From Symbiobacterium terraclitae (GTDB lineage: Bacteria > Bacillota > Sulfobacillia > Symbiobacteriales > Symbiobacteriaceae), in NCBI RefSeq assembly GCF_017874315.1, contig NZ_JAGGLG010000016.1, forward strand, positions 1-64,000: 64,000 bases of DNA, in the 5' to 3' direction. How positions within the stretch are numbered: position 1 is the stretch's first letter; the number at the start of each line of letters is the position of its first letter. A program made the position numbers and the translations under genes. The notes beneath the pieces were generated by a model. That model saw only the letters and a program-made list of their open reading frames with translations. It had not been told where the DNA came from and made no database searches. Positions 50,013-58,086 of this stretch are shown here, in pieces.

Positions 50013-52001
50013 TCAGGTCGCCTCCCCCCGGTCCGCCTCTTCGGCCCGTCCCGAGACCGAGCCGACCAGCCGGAGCACCGTCGCCACGTCCGGGGCGGAC
50101 TGCAGCGCCGCCACCGCGTCGCGGTTGCCCAGCAGTTCGGAGAGCTGCATCAGAGCCTTCAGGTGGGTCTCGTGGTCGATGGCGCCCAGGCAGACCACCA
50201 GGCTCACCGGGTCGTTCTCCGGGTGGCCGAAGGGCACGGGCTGCCGGAGCCGGATCATGGACATGCCCAGCCGGAGCACGCCGTCCTCGGGGCGGGCGTG
50301 GGGGAGCGCGAAGCCGGGCCCGAGCACGATGTAGGGGCCGAACTCCCGGGCCGTGCGCACCATCGCCTCCACGTACCGCGGTTCCGCCAGACCGGCGTTC
50401 ACCAGCAGGGCCCCGCCAGCCCGAATGGCCTCCTCCCAGGTCTGCGCCTCCACGTCCAGCGCGACGGTCTCTGCCGTAAGCAAGTCTCTCAACACGGGCT
50501 GTCTACCTCTCCATGCCTCAGATTGCAGTGTCTGAGCGGTGCGGCGCACTCTGACGACGTCGTCCTCGCCGAGCAGGGGCGAGACCCGCACCACCGGCAG
50601 GCCGCAGGGCGGCACCTGGCAGGTGGCGATGACCAGGTCGTGGGGGTCCTCGGCCAGCACCTCGCGCATGCGGAAGGCCGAGACGACCCGGCCCGGCTGG
50701 ATCTCGGGCAGCAGCGAGCGCAGCCGCGTCAGCAGCAGCGAAGAGGTGCCCACGCCCGAACTGCAGACGAGCAGCGCCCGGGGCGGCGGCCGGCGGCGGA
50801 GCTTCTCCCGCTCCATGGCCGCGGCGATGTGAATCGCGAGGTAGCCGACCTCCGGGTCGGGCACCTTGAGCCCCCAGATGGCCGAGAGCGCCCGACCCAC
50901 GTCCTGCGCGGCCAGGCAGGCGGCGGGGTACTTCGCCCGCACCTCGTCCAGCAGCGGGTTCTCCACCACCTCTCCCCGTCGCAGGCGCAGGGCGATGGGC
51001 CCCAGGTGCAGGGCGAGCCCCATCAGGAACTCCCGGTCCTGCCGCAGGGCGATCCCCAGCCGGGTCTCCACGAGGATGGCCATCTGCTCCGCCAGCTCCA
51101 GGTCTTCCCGGGTGGCGATGCCGGTCTCCGGGACCGCTTCCACCGCCCGCGCCGCCTCCAGCTGCAGGGCGAGCGCCGCCAGCTCGGTGTGGGGGATGCG
51201 GATGGCGAAGCGCTCCTGCAGCGCCTGGCAGATGGCCTGTGCCTGCCTGGCGCAGGGCGACGACGCCCCCCGGGAGATGTGCCCCGGGCTGAAGGACAGG
51301 GTGTGGCCTGCGTACAGCCGGCTGATCATGACGGCCACGTGGACGGAGAGCTCGGGCGCACCGAACTCCCGCATCAGGTCGCCCAGGGGCCCCCACGCCA
51401 CGTGGGGCAGGAGGGGCCGGAGGAGCGCCTGGAGCGGCTCGGAGTCGGGGTGGTCTTCCAGCAACAGGGCCAGCTGCGCCTCGTCGGCCAGCTCGCCGAC
51501 CAGGTCGGCGATCGCCTGGCGCCAGTGGCCCTCGGTCCCCTGCAGGCAGATGCCGGCGTGGCCGCGCACCAGCGCCAGGCCCCGCCGCGACGCCCAGGAC
51601 TCCGCCGCCGCCAGGTCGGCATGGACCGTCGACTTCCCAACCCCCAGGCGGTCGGCGAGGTCGCCCAGGCGGCGCGGCGCCTCGTCGCTGAGCAGCATCA
51701 GGAGGAGCCGCCGCACCCGCTCCCGCGGCGAGGGGATGTACTCGCCGGGCGGCGCCTCAGCGGCGACGAACCGGTCGAGGTACTCCCGCAGCCGGCCGGT
51801 TTCCCCCTCCAGCTGGTAGCCGACGCCGGCGGTGCTGACCAGCTGCACCCCGTGGGCGGCCACCCAGTCGGAGAGCGCCTCAAGATCGTAGCGGACGGAG
51901 CGCGCCGGATAGCCCAGAAGCCGGCCGATCTCCGTGGCCGGCAGCGGCCCGCTGGCCGCCAGGAGCAGGCGCAGCAGCCGCTGGCGGCGGTCGTTGAGCA
52001 C
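50013..52001 (-). CDS. PRD-type transcription activator with EIIB-like and EIIA domains
   Basis: A 662-residue multidomain PTS regulator. Two N-terminal HTH domains (residues ~1-60 and ~85-140) precede two PTS regulation domains with conserved His residues (HVAVMISRLYAGH and VGYLAIHIAAAME regions). Next comes an EIIB-like domain with CSSGVGTS, and then a C-terminal EIIA domain of the mannitol/fructose/ascorbate type with FALPHARPEDG holding the phospho-His. Such proteins (MtlR/LicR/ManR group) switch operons on according to PTS phosphorylation. It is the first gene of its own operon. GTG start with GGAGGCG upstream. Confidence 0.9.
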   Translation of the reverse strand: MLNDRRQRLLRLLLAASGPLPATEIGRLLGYPARSVRYDLEALSDWVAAHGVQLVSTAGVGYQLEGETGRLREYLDRFVAAEAPPGEYIPSPRERVRRLLLMLLSDEAPRRLGDLADRLGVGKSTVHADLAAAESWASRRGLALVRGHAGICLQGTEGHWRQAIADLVGELADEAQLALLLEDHPDSEPLQALLRPLLPHVAWGPLGDLMREFGAPELSVHVAVMISRLYAGHTLSFSPGHISRGASSPCARQAQAICQALQERFAIRIPHTELAALALQLEAARAVEAVPETGIATREDLELAEQMAILVETRLGIALRQDREFLMGLALHLGPIALRLRRGEVVENPLLDEVRAKYPAACLAAQDVGRALSAIWGLKVPDPEVGYLAIHIAAAMEREKLRRRPPPRALLVCSSGVGTSSLLLTRLRSLLPEIQPGRVVSAFRMREVLAEDPHDLVIATCQVPPCGLPVVRVSPLLGEDDVVRVRRTAQTLQSEAWRGRQPVLRDLLTAETVALDVEAQTWEEAIRAGGALLVNAGLAEPRYVEAMVRTAREFGPYIVLGPGFALPHARPEDGVLRLGMSMIRLRQPVPFGHPENDPVSLVVCLGAIDHETHLKALMQLSELLGNRDAVAALQSAPDVATVLRLVGSVSGRAEEADRGEAT

Positions 52002-52122
52002 GGCGTCTCGCCTCCTCTCCGCGTCTTACTACCGCAGTAGGAGGGTTCGGACCGTGTACGGTGCAACTCCTGCAGGGGTGCCGTCCTGCTTTTGTCATCT
52101 TCATCGTGCCAAAACGCGAACG

Positions 52123-52138
52123 CCCCCGCCGGCGGGGG
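52123..52138. repeat. GC-only palindrome CCCCCGCC/GGCGGGGG
   Basis: A perfect 16-bp palindrome between the PRD regulator gene and the dpp operon terminator. It could form a hairpin or serve as a protein site; no further evidence. Confidence 0.35.
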
Positions 52139-52158
52139 TACTGCGCACACCGCAGACA

Positions 52159-52190
52159 CAAAAAGAGCCAGGGCAGAGACGCCCCGGCTC
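52159..52190 (-). terminator. Rho-independent terminator of peptide transporter operon
   Basis: On the minus strand a 10-bp stem (GAGCCGGGGC / GCCCTGGCTC, one G-T pair) is followed by five T residues, just past the dppC stop codon. A good intrinsic terminator. Confidence 0.85.
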
Positions 52191-52203
52191 CTTCTTCTTG
52201 TGA

Positions 52204-53112
52204 TTACCGCCTGAGCCGCGGGTCCAGCACGTCCCGCAGCCCGTCGCCCAGCAGGTTGAAGCCCAGCACCGCCAGCATGATGGCGAGGCCGGGAAACGTG
52301 ACGACCCACGGCGCCAGCTGGATGTAGACCTGCGCGCGGGAGAGCATCGCCCCCCACTCCGGTGCCGGCGGCTGGGCGCCGAGGCCCAGGAAGGAGAGCC
52401 CGGCGGCGTCGAGCATCGCCGTGCCGATGGAGAGGGTGGACTGGACGATGATCGGCGCCAGGGCGTTGGGCAGGATGTGCCGGCCGAGGATGCGGGCGTG
52501 CCCGCCGCCCGCCGCCCGGGCGGCCTGCACGAAGTCCTGCTCCCGCAGCGAGAGGACCGAGGCCCGCACCAGGCGGGCGTAGACCGGCATGCCCACCACG
52601 CCCACGGCGATCATCGCGTTGGTGAGGCTCGGACCCAGGATCGCCGTGATGGCGATGGCCAGCAGGATCGACGGGAAGGCCAGCAGGATGTCGATGATGC
52701 GCATCACCAGCAGGTCCAGCCAGCCGCCGAAGTAGGCCGAGATGGCCCCGATGGCCGTCCCGGTGGTCAGCGAGATGCCCACCGCCACCAGCCCGACCTG
52801 CAGCGAGATGCGGCTGCCGTGGATGATGCGGCTGAAGATGTCGCGCCCCTGCTCGTCCGTGCCCATCCAGTGGGCGGCCGAGGGCGGCTGGAGCATATCG
52901 GACAGCTTGCCCTTGATCGGGTCGTACGGGGCGATCACGTCCGCCAGCAGCGCGGCCAGCACCATCACCAGCACGATGGCGCCGCCGAGCGCCGCCGCGC
53001 GGTGGCGCAGCAGCCGGCGGAGGATGCCAGGCCCCCGGCGCGCAGCCTCCGGGGCGCCGTAAGTGCGCGGCGCGCCGCCCGAGACCGGGGGCTGTTTCTC
53101 TGTTGCGGCCAC
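52204..53112 (-). CDS. dppC: Peptide ABC transporter permease DppC
   Basis: A 302-residue permease of the DppC/OppC type with six membrane segments. The N-terminal helix at ~40-62 is followed by the DPIKGKLSDMLQPPSAAHWMGTDEQGRDIFSRIIHGSR region typical of the family. The EAA loop that contacts the ATPases is VQAARAAGGGHARILGRHILPN. It pairs with DppB to import di- or oligopeptides. No ATPase genes follow in this operon, so they must be elsewhere or shared. GTG start, 13 nt after dppB. Confidence 0.9.
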   Translation of the reverse strand: MAATEKQPPVSGGAPRTYGAPEAARRGPGILRRLLRHRAAALGGAIVLVMVLAALLADVIAPYDPIKGKLSDMLQPPSAAHWMGTDEQGRDIFSRIIHGSRISLQVGLVAVGISLTTGTAIGAISAYFGGWLDLLVMRIIDILLAFPSILLAIAITAILGPSLTNAMIAVGVVGMPVYARLVRASVLSLREQDFVQAARAAGGGHARILGRHILPNALAPIIVQSTLSIGTAMLDAAGLSFLGLGAQPPAPEWGAMLSRAQVYIQLAPWVVTFPGLAIMLAVLGFNLLGDGLRDVLDPRLRR

Positions 53113-53125
53113 GTTTCAGCCCCCC

Positions 53126-54130
53126 TCACTGGTAGCGGATGCGCGGGTCGATGAAGGTGTAGAGGACGTCGACCAGCAGGTTGACCAGGATCATCGCCAG
53201 GGTGATCAGCGCGATGCCCCCCTGCACCACCGGGTAGTCCCGGGAGCCGATGGCCAGCACGATGAACCGGCCGATGCCCGGCCAGGAGAAGATCGTCTCG
53301 GTCAGCACCGCCCCGCCCAGCAGCAGCCCCACCTGCAGGCCGATGATGGTGACCACGGGCAGGAGGGCGTTCTTCAGGGCGTGCTTGAAGTTCACCTTCC
53401 AGCCGGAGAGCCCCTTGGCCCGGGCCGTGCGGATGTAGTCCAGGTTCAGCACCTCGAGCATGGAGGAGCGGGTGATGCGGGCGATGGTGGAGAGCGGGAT
53501 CGTGGCGAGGGCCACCCCCGGCAGCACCAGGTGGCGCAGGCCGGTGACGAAGGTGGTCCACTGGCCGCGCACGAGGCTCTCCAGCACGACGAACTGCGTC
53601 GCCCCGTCCCAGACCATCCGGGCGTCGAGCCGGCCGCCGGCGGGGAACCAGTGCAGCCGCACCGAGAAGAACATCATGAGGACGAGTCCCAGCCAGAAGA
53701 TCGGCATGGAGACGCCCACCAGGGCGCCGGCCATCACGCCGTAGTCGAGGATGGAGTTCCGCCACACGGCGGAGACCACCCCCGCCAGGATGCCCAGGGT
53801 CGAGGCCAGGAGCATGGCGAAGATGGCCAGCTCCACCGTGGCCGGGTAGCGGGCCATCAGCTCGGCGGCCACGGGCTGGCGGCTCTGCAGCGACGTGCCC
53901 AGGTCGCCCCGCAGCAGGTCGCCCATGAAGACGGCAAACTGCACGTAGAGCGGATCGTTGAGCCCCATCTGCTCCCGCAGGGCCTCCACCTGCTCGGGCG
54001 AGGCCCGCTCGCCCAGCATCAGCCGCGCCGGGTCTCCGGGGATCGCGCGCATCAGCAGGAAGATGACCACCAGTACGCCCAGGGCGGTGGGGATGGCGAG
54101 CCCGATGCGCTTGGCCAGATAGCTTGCGAT
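53126..54130 (-). CDS. dppB: Peptide ABC transporter permease DppB, probable rare start codon
   Basis: A DppB/OppB permease, about 334 residues if it begins near 54130. LAKRIGLAIPTALGVLVVIFLLMRAIPGDPARLML forms the first helix and the conserved PGDP motif; the EAA loop is TARAKGLSGWKVNFKHALKNALLP. The first ATG/GTG/TTG in frame (GTG, 54070) falls inside the first membrane helix and would remove it. The conserved N-terminus continues upstream to an ATC (54130) or ATT (54136), with GGGAGGG 6 nt before the ATC. Initiation at a rare AUC/AUU codon is therefore likely; a sequencing error is the alternative. Confidence 0.85.
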   Translation of the reverse strand: MASYLAKRIGLAIPTALGVLVVIFLLMRAIPGDPARLMLGERASPEQVEALREQMGLNDPLYVQFAVFMGDLLRGDLGTSLQSRQPVAAELMARYPATVELAIFAMLLASTLGILAGVVSAVWRNSILDYGVMAGALVGVSMPIFWLGLVLMMFFSVRLHWFPAGGRLDARMVWDGATQFVVLESLVRGQWTTFVTGLRHLVLPGVALATIPLSTIARITRSSMLEVLNLDYIRTARAKGLSGWKVNFKHALKNALLPVVTIIGLQVGLLLGGAVLTETIFSWPGIGRFIVLAIGSRDYPVVQGGIALITLAMILVNLLVDVLYTFIDPRIRYQ

Positions 54131-54147
54131 GTCAATCCCTCCCTGAA

Positions 54148-54169
54148 GGGGGCGGCCGCAGCCGCCCCC
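54148..54169 (-). terminator. Attenuating hairpin between dppA and dppB
   Basis: A nine-bp stem GGGGGCGGC / GCCGCCCCC with a 4-nt loop in the gap between binding protein and permease. Such hairpins often reduce read-through so that the binding protein is made in excess. Confidence 0.6.
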
Positions 54170-54194
54170 TCCCTCTGCGCGTCAGCTCAGGCGG

Positions 54195-55901
54195 CTACGG
54201 CAGCGTGACCTTGCCCAGCGACTCGGAGCCGGTCGGGTTGGGCACGTAGCCGGTGATGCCCTTCCGGACGGCGATGGGCACCCGGGTGTGCATCAGCGGC
54301 ACCCACGGGGCGTCCTCCATGATCAGCACCTGCGCCTCTTCGTAGAGCCGGGTGCGCTCCGCCTGGTCGGTGGTCTGGCGGGCCCGGATGAGCAGGTCGT
54401 GCACCTGGTCGTTCACGTAGAAGGCGATGTTGCCGGCGTCAGGCGTAACGGCGTTGTCCTTGTCCAGCAGGACGTAGAGGAAGTTGTCCGGGTCGCCGTT
54501 GTCGCCCGTCCAGCCCAGCAGGGCCATGGTGTGCTCGCCCATGCCGGTCTTCTCGAGGTAGGTGCCCCACTCGTAGGTGACGATCTCGGCCTCGATGCCG
54601 ACCTCACGCAGGTAGTTCTGGAGGGCGACGCCAATCTGCTCGGGCTGCGGCATGTAGGGCCGCGGCACCGGCATGGCCCACAGCTGGGTCTTCAGCGGGT
54701 TGTCCGGGCCGTAGCCGGCCTGGGCCAGCAGCTCCTTCGCCCGGTCGGGGTTGTACTCGTACTTGGGCACGTTGGGGTTGTGGCCCCAGACCGAGGGCGG
54801 CAGCGGCGAGACCGCCGGGATGCCCATGCCGCCGTAGAAGGCGGTGTTCAGCTCTTCCTTGTTGATGGCGTGGTTGATCGCCCGGCGGATGAGCACGTTG
54901 TCAAACGGCGCGACCTGCGTGTTGAAGGCCAGGTAGCCCACGTTCATCGGCGGCCGCTCGATGATGTCGAACTGGCCCGTCGCCTGGATGGTCGGCAGGA
55001 AGGCGGGCTCCACGCCGTCCATCACGTCCAGCTCGCCGGCCTGCAGGGCGACGAGGCGGGCGTTGTTGTCCGGGATCGACCGGTAGATCAGGCGGTCGAT
55101 GGCGGGCTTGCCGCCCCAGTAGTCGGGGTTGGCCTCGAGCACGATGCGGTCGCCCTTGGTCCAGGAGACGAACTTGAACGGGCCGGTGCCCACCGGGTTG
55201 GTGTTCAGCCCCTCAGGGTTCTCCTGCAGCGCCTTGGGGCTGGCGATGGCGAACGGCACCATGGCGATGTCCTGCAGGAACGACGCCTGGACCTGCTTCA
55301 GCACGAACTTGACGGTGTACTCGTCCACCACCTGCACGTCCTGGATCACGGAGTCCGCGTCGTAGCCGCCGAACATGTAGCCGTAGTAGGGGAAGTCGCC
55401 GCCGACGTGCAACGGGTTGGAGGTGTCCCGCCACCGGTCGAAGTTGATCTTGACCGCCTCGGCGTTGAAGGGCGTGCCGTCGTGGAACTTCACGCCCTGG
55501 CGGAGCTTGAAGGTCCACTCGAGGCCGTCCTCGCTGGCCTCCCACTCGGTCGCCAGCACCGGCACCACCTCGGTGTTGCCCGGGGCGTAGTCCAGGAGGC
55601 CCTCGTAGATCTGATGCGTCACCTTGAACGACTCACCGTCGGTGACCTGAATCGGATCCAGCGAGACCGAGTCGCCGCCCCGGCCCCATACCAGCACCTT
55701 CTCCTGCGCGGCCGGCGTCTGCGGCTGCGGCTGCGTGCCGCCCTGCTGCGGCTCGGGCGCGGTGCTCGTCTGCTGCTGGGTCTGGGACCCGCTGTCAGTC
55801 TGGCCGGACTGCGATCCGCCGCCGCTGCAGGCGGAGAGCAGCATCACGCCGACGAGCAGCAGGCCGACCGCCCACCGGAACCGCCTGGTGGAAACCCCCA
55901 T
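54195..55901 (-). CDS. dppA: Peptide-binding lipoprotein (DppA/OppA family)
   Basis: A 568-residue solute-binding protein (SBP family 5). The lipoprotein signal is a positively charged start, hydrophobic LLLVGVMLL and the lipobox LSAC with Cys25. A Gln/Ser/Thr-rich tether leads to the binding fold (DPIQVTDGESFKVTHQIYEGLLDY; FHDGTPFNAEAVKINFDRW). It should sit on the outer face of the membrane and deliver peptides to DppB-DppC. First gene of the operon; ATG start with GGGAGGGA upstream. Confidence 0.93.
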   Translation of the reverse strand: MGVSTRRFRWAVGLLLVGVMLLSACSGGGSQSGQTDSGSQTQQQTSTAPEPQQGGTQPQPQTPAAQEKVLVWGRGGDSVSLDPIQVTDGESFKVTHQIYEGLLDYAPGNTEVVPVLATEWEASEDGLEWTFKLRQGVKFHDGTPFNAEAVKINFDRWRDTSNPLHVGGDFPYYGYMFGGYDADSVIQDVQVVDEYTVKFVLKQVQASFLQDIAMVPFAIASPKALQENPEGLNTNPVGTGPFKFVSWTKGDRIVLEANPDYWGGKPAIDRLIYRSIPDNNARLVALQAGELDVMDGVEPAFLPTIQATGQFDIIERPPMNVGYLAFNTQVAPFDNVLIRRAINHAINKEELNTAFYGGMGIPAVSPLPPSVWGHNPNVPKYEYNPDRAKELLAQAGYGPDNPLKTQLWAMPVPRPYMPQPEQIGVALQNYLREVGIEAEIVTYEWGTYLEKTGMGEHTMALLGWTGDNGDPDNFLYVLLDKDNAVTPDAGNIAFYVNDQVHDLLIRARQTTDQAERTRLYEEAQVLIMEDAPWVPLMHTRVPIAVRKGITGYVPNPTGSESLGKVTLP

Positions 55902-56237
55902 GGATCTGATCCCTCCCTCTATGTGTGCGCCGGGCCCCTCTGAAGCCCGGGGTCAGGTCTAAGGAATTGGACGCGCGGGTTCGCACCTCCTCTCTGAACA
56001 CTCGCTCTAAGATAAATCTTTGCATACGCGCCTATGGCGCGACGACGGCCCGTCCCGGAGGCGGTGTAGCCTGCCGGAACGGGCCAGTCCTGCCAGGTGT
56101 CGGTCCGTCGCCGATTAGTCGGTCCGTCGCCGATTAGTCGGTCCGTCGCCGATTAGTCGGTCCGTCGCCGATTAGTCGGTCCATCGCCGATCAGTCGGTC
56201 GAGATGGGGATCCACTCACCCAGAATCTCCCATAGGA
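55902..56237. other. Spacer upstream of dpp operon with tandem repeats
   Basis: No gene is recognised. It contains the dppA leader, an imperfect GC-rich hairpin (56048-56086, GGCCCGTCCCGG / CCGGAACGGGCC with one mismatch) that may terminate transcription from the small secreted-protein gene, and the 19-nt repeats listed separately. Confidence 0.5.
56101..56195. repeat. Five 19-nt tandem repeats
   Basis: Five head-to-tail copies of CGGTCCGTCGCCGATTAGT at 56101, 56120, 56139, 56158 and 56177; the first four are identical and the last has two changes. No spacers lie between copies, so it is a minisatellite, not a CRISPR array. Confidence 0.92.
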
Positions 56238-56528
56238 TCAGCGTCGGGTGGAGAGGCTCCAGGAGCGGGCCTGGCAGTCGTACTGGATCTCATCAGGGTC
56301 GTAGGGGGCGGGGCAGGTGCTGTACTGGCCGCTGGGGAGAAGCATGACGAAGGCCTGGGCCAAGACCGCGGCAACATCGCCCACAAAGCGTTCGACCTGT
56401 GCGCGGTTATCGGACGGGGTTCCGGTATGCAGCATCCGCGTCACCTCTCCTGTGACGGGGGCCAGGAGGAGGGCGAGGACCAGCACCGGGACCACGAGCG
56501 GAACGCGCCAGGCGCGCACCGCGATCAC
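56238..56528 (-). CDS. Small secreted hypothetical protein
   Basis: A 96-residue protein with a signal-peptide-like start (VRAWRVPLVVPVLVLALLLAPVTG), then a polar part with two Cys (STCPAPY and YDCQARS) that could form a disulfide outside the cell. I do not recognise a family. GTG start, weak ribosome site, 9 nt after the WYL regulator gene on the same strand, so it may be translated by coupling. Existence as a real gene is plausible, not proven. Confidence 0.5.
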   Translation of the reverse strand: MIAVRAWRVPLVVPVLVLALLLAPVTGEVTRMLHTGTPSDNRAQVERFVGDVAAVLAQAFVMLLPSGQYSTCPAPYDPDEIQYDCQARSWSLSTRR

Positions 56529-56537
56529 CGCGCCTGT

Positions 56538-57515
56538 CTATACGCCGCCCGCGTCCTGATAGCGCGCGATGATCCCGCGCCCCAGCCGCAGCACCGCCTC
56601 CCGCAGCTCGGGGGGCTCCAGCACCACGGCGCTGCCGCCGAAGCCGGCCAGCCAGCGGGACAGCTCCCCGGTGCCCCGCGCCTCCATGTGCAGGACCACC
56701 GAACCGTCGGCCTCCTCCTCCACCCGCTGGGTGGGGTGCCAGACCGTCTCCCGCACCAGCCGGGCGACCTGCCGGTCGAAGCGGACCCGCACCCGCATCA
56801 GCGGGCCGAACTCGATGCCCCAGACCGCGCTGAGGTACTCCTCCAGGTCGAAGTCCGCGGGGCGGTCGAAGGTGGCGCTCAGCACCTGCGCCTCGAGGAT
56901 GCGGTTGACCCGGAAGATGCGCACGTCCTGCCGGAGCTCGCAGAAGCCGATCAGGTAGAGCGCGGTGCCCCGGTAGGCCAGCCCGTAGGGACGGACCACC
57001 CGCTCGACCGGCTCCTCGGCGCTGAGGGCCTGGTAGAGGATCCGCAGGGGGTGCGGCCCCTCCACGGCCGCCCGGCACGCGGCCTCCACGTCGGGAGGCG
57101 GCGGCAGCGAGTAGGCCTGGATCGGGTCCACCACGAGGACCCGGTTGAGCCCGCTGGCCATCTCCTGCTGCGGCTGCGGCAGCACGGCCAGCAGCTTCTC
57201 CAGGGCGGAGCGGGCCGCCTTGCCGCCCAGCGGCCGCTTGCGCTGGGCGAAGTCCAGCGCGGCCATCAGCGCCAGGACCTCTTCGGGCTGGAACTGGATC
57301 GGCTTCAGCTTGAACGTCTCGAGCACGCCGATCTGGCCGCGGTCGCGGACGATGGGCACCCGGTTCTGCTCCAGGAAGGCGAGGTCCCGGTAGATGGACC
57401 GGCGGGTCACGCCGAACCGGCGGGCCAGGTCGTCCACCCGGGGCCGTCCGCCGCCCATCAGCAGGGTAAGAAGTTGGAAGCGTCTCTCCAGCGCTCGGGA
57501 AGACTCGGCGGCCAT
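56538..57515 (-). CDS. WYL-domain transcriptional regulator
   Basis: A 325-residue HTH-WYL regulator. The N-terminal HTH_11-type winged helix is ERRFQLLTLLMGGGRPRVDDLARRFGVTRRSIYRDLAFLE. A WYL domain (ILYQALSAEEPVERVVRPYGLAYRGTALYLIGFCELRQDVRIFRVNRI) and a WCX C-terminal domain follow. WYL proteins often control DNA-damage or defence genes and sense nucleic acids or small ligands. The ATG at 57515 has GGAGGG upstream; longer frames add unrelated sequence. No GTGACA-type site lies at its own promoter, so it cannot be tied to that regulon from sequence alone. Confidence 0.87.
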   Translation of the reverse strand: MAAESSRALERRFQLLTLLMGGGRPRVDDLARRFGVTRRSIYRDLAFLEQNRVPIVRDRGQIGVLETFKLKPIQFQPEEVLALMAALDFAQRKRPLGGKAARSALEKLLAVLPQPQQEMASGLNRVLVVDPIQAYSLPPPPDVEAACRAAVEGPHPLRILYQALSAEEPVERVVRPYGLAYRGTALYLIGFCELRQDVRIFRVNRILEAQVLSATFDRPADFDLEEYLSAVWGIEFGPLMRVRVRFDRQVARLVRETVWHPTQRVEEEADGSVVLHMEARGTGELSRWLAGFGGSAVVLEPPELREAVLRLGRGIIARYQDAGGV

Positions 57516-57649
57516 GCGCAATCCCTCCACTGGGGGATGTACAGGTCGGAATCGTGCATCTTTTCCGCAACCATTCCGGAAACTCCTACCGACTGCGTTA
57601 TGTAACCCAGAGCCGTCGCCGGCATATGCTGGGGTTGGAGGGATCAGCC

Positions 57650-57886
57650 ATGTTGACTCCCATGCAAGGCTGGGGCTGGGGCCGCGACGACGACTGGGAC
57701 GACGACTGGGACGACCCGACCCCCCTCGGTGGCTGGGGCGGTTGGGGCGGCTGGGGCAACCCGTGGCGCCGCCGCCGGCGCCGTCGCCGCTTCCCGCAAT
57801 TCGGCAAGTTCCCCTCGGGGAAGTTCGACAAGTTCGGGAAGTTCCCCTGGGGCAAGAGCTGGGGCAAGTCGCCCTGGGGCAAGTAA
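57650..57886 (+). CDS. Low-complexity Asp-Trp / Gly-Trp / poly-Arg / Lys-Phe-Gly protein
   Basis: A 78-residue protein made of four composition blocks in order: an acidic Trp block (RDDDWDDDWDD), a GGWGGWGGWG block, an eight-Arg run, and a cationic aromatic block (FGKF, GKFDKFGKF, GKSWGKSPWGK). There is no globular domain, signal peptide or membrane segment. The ATG at 57650 has GGAGGGA upstream; upstream in-frame residues look unrelated. Such block designs suggest a structural, condensate-forming, coat- or nucleic-acid-binding protein, but I do not recognise a family. Third-position GC is as high as in neighbours, which supports coding. Confidence 0.6.
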   Translation: MLTPMQGWGWGRDDDWDDDWDDPTPLGGWGGWGGWGNPWRRRRRRRRFPQFGKFPSGKFDKFGKFPWGKSWGKSPWGK

Positions 57887-57920
57887 GTTCGGGCACAGGA
57901 ACTCTCCTGCATACGAAGCA

Positions 57921-57950
57921 GCAGGGCCTGCCGCCTCCGGCAGGCCCTGC
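57921..57950. terminator. Bidirectional hairpin between low-complexity and VWA genes
   Basis: A perfect 13-bp stem GCAGGGCCTGCCG and complement with a 4-nt loop, 35 nt after the low-complexity gene and facing the convergent VWA gene. No T-run. Confidence 0.65.
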
Positions 57951-58086
57951 GGCGCGTGTGTCGACCGCCCCAGGCGCGGGAGCGGCTGCCCGATCGCCCC
58001 GCCGCCCGACTGCGGGCTGCTTCGTCACTGCCCCACCCGCTCCGGGCGCAACGGCCATGCCACCGCCCTAGGCTCCGGACTTACAC

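Noticed and set aside
49242-52040. 932-residue plus-strand frame over transketolase and PRD genes
   Set aside because: Antisense shadow of two clear genes, with no domain or ribosome site.
56101-56195. CRISPR array
   Set aside because: Repeats are 19 nt, directly abutting, with no unique spacers and no cas genes in the window.
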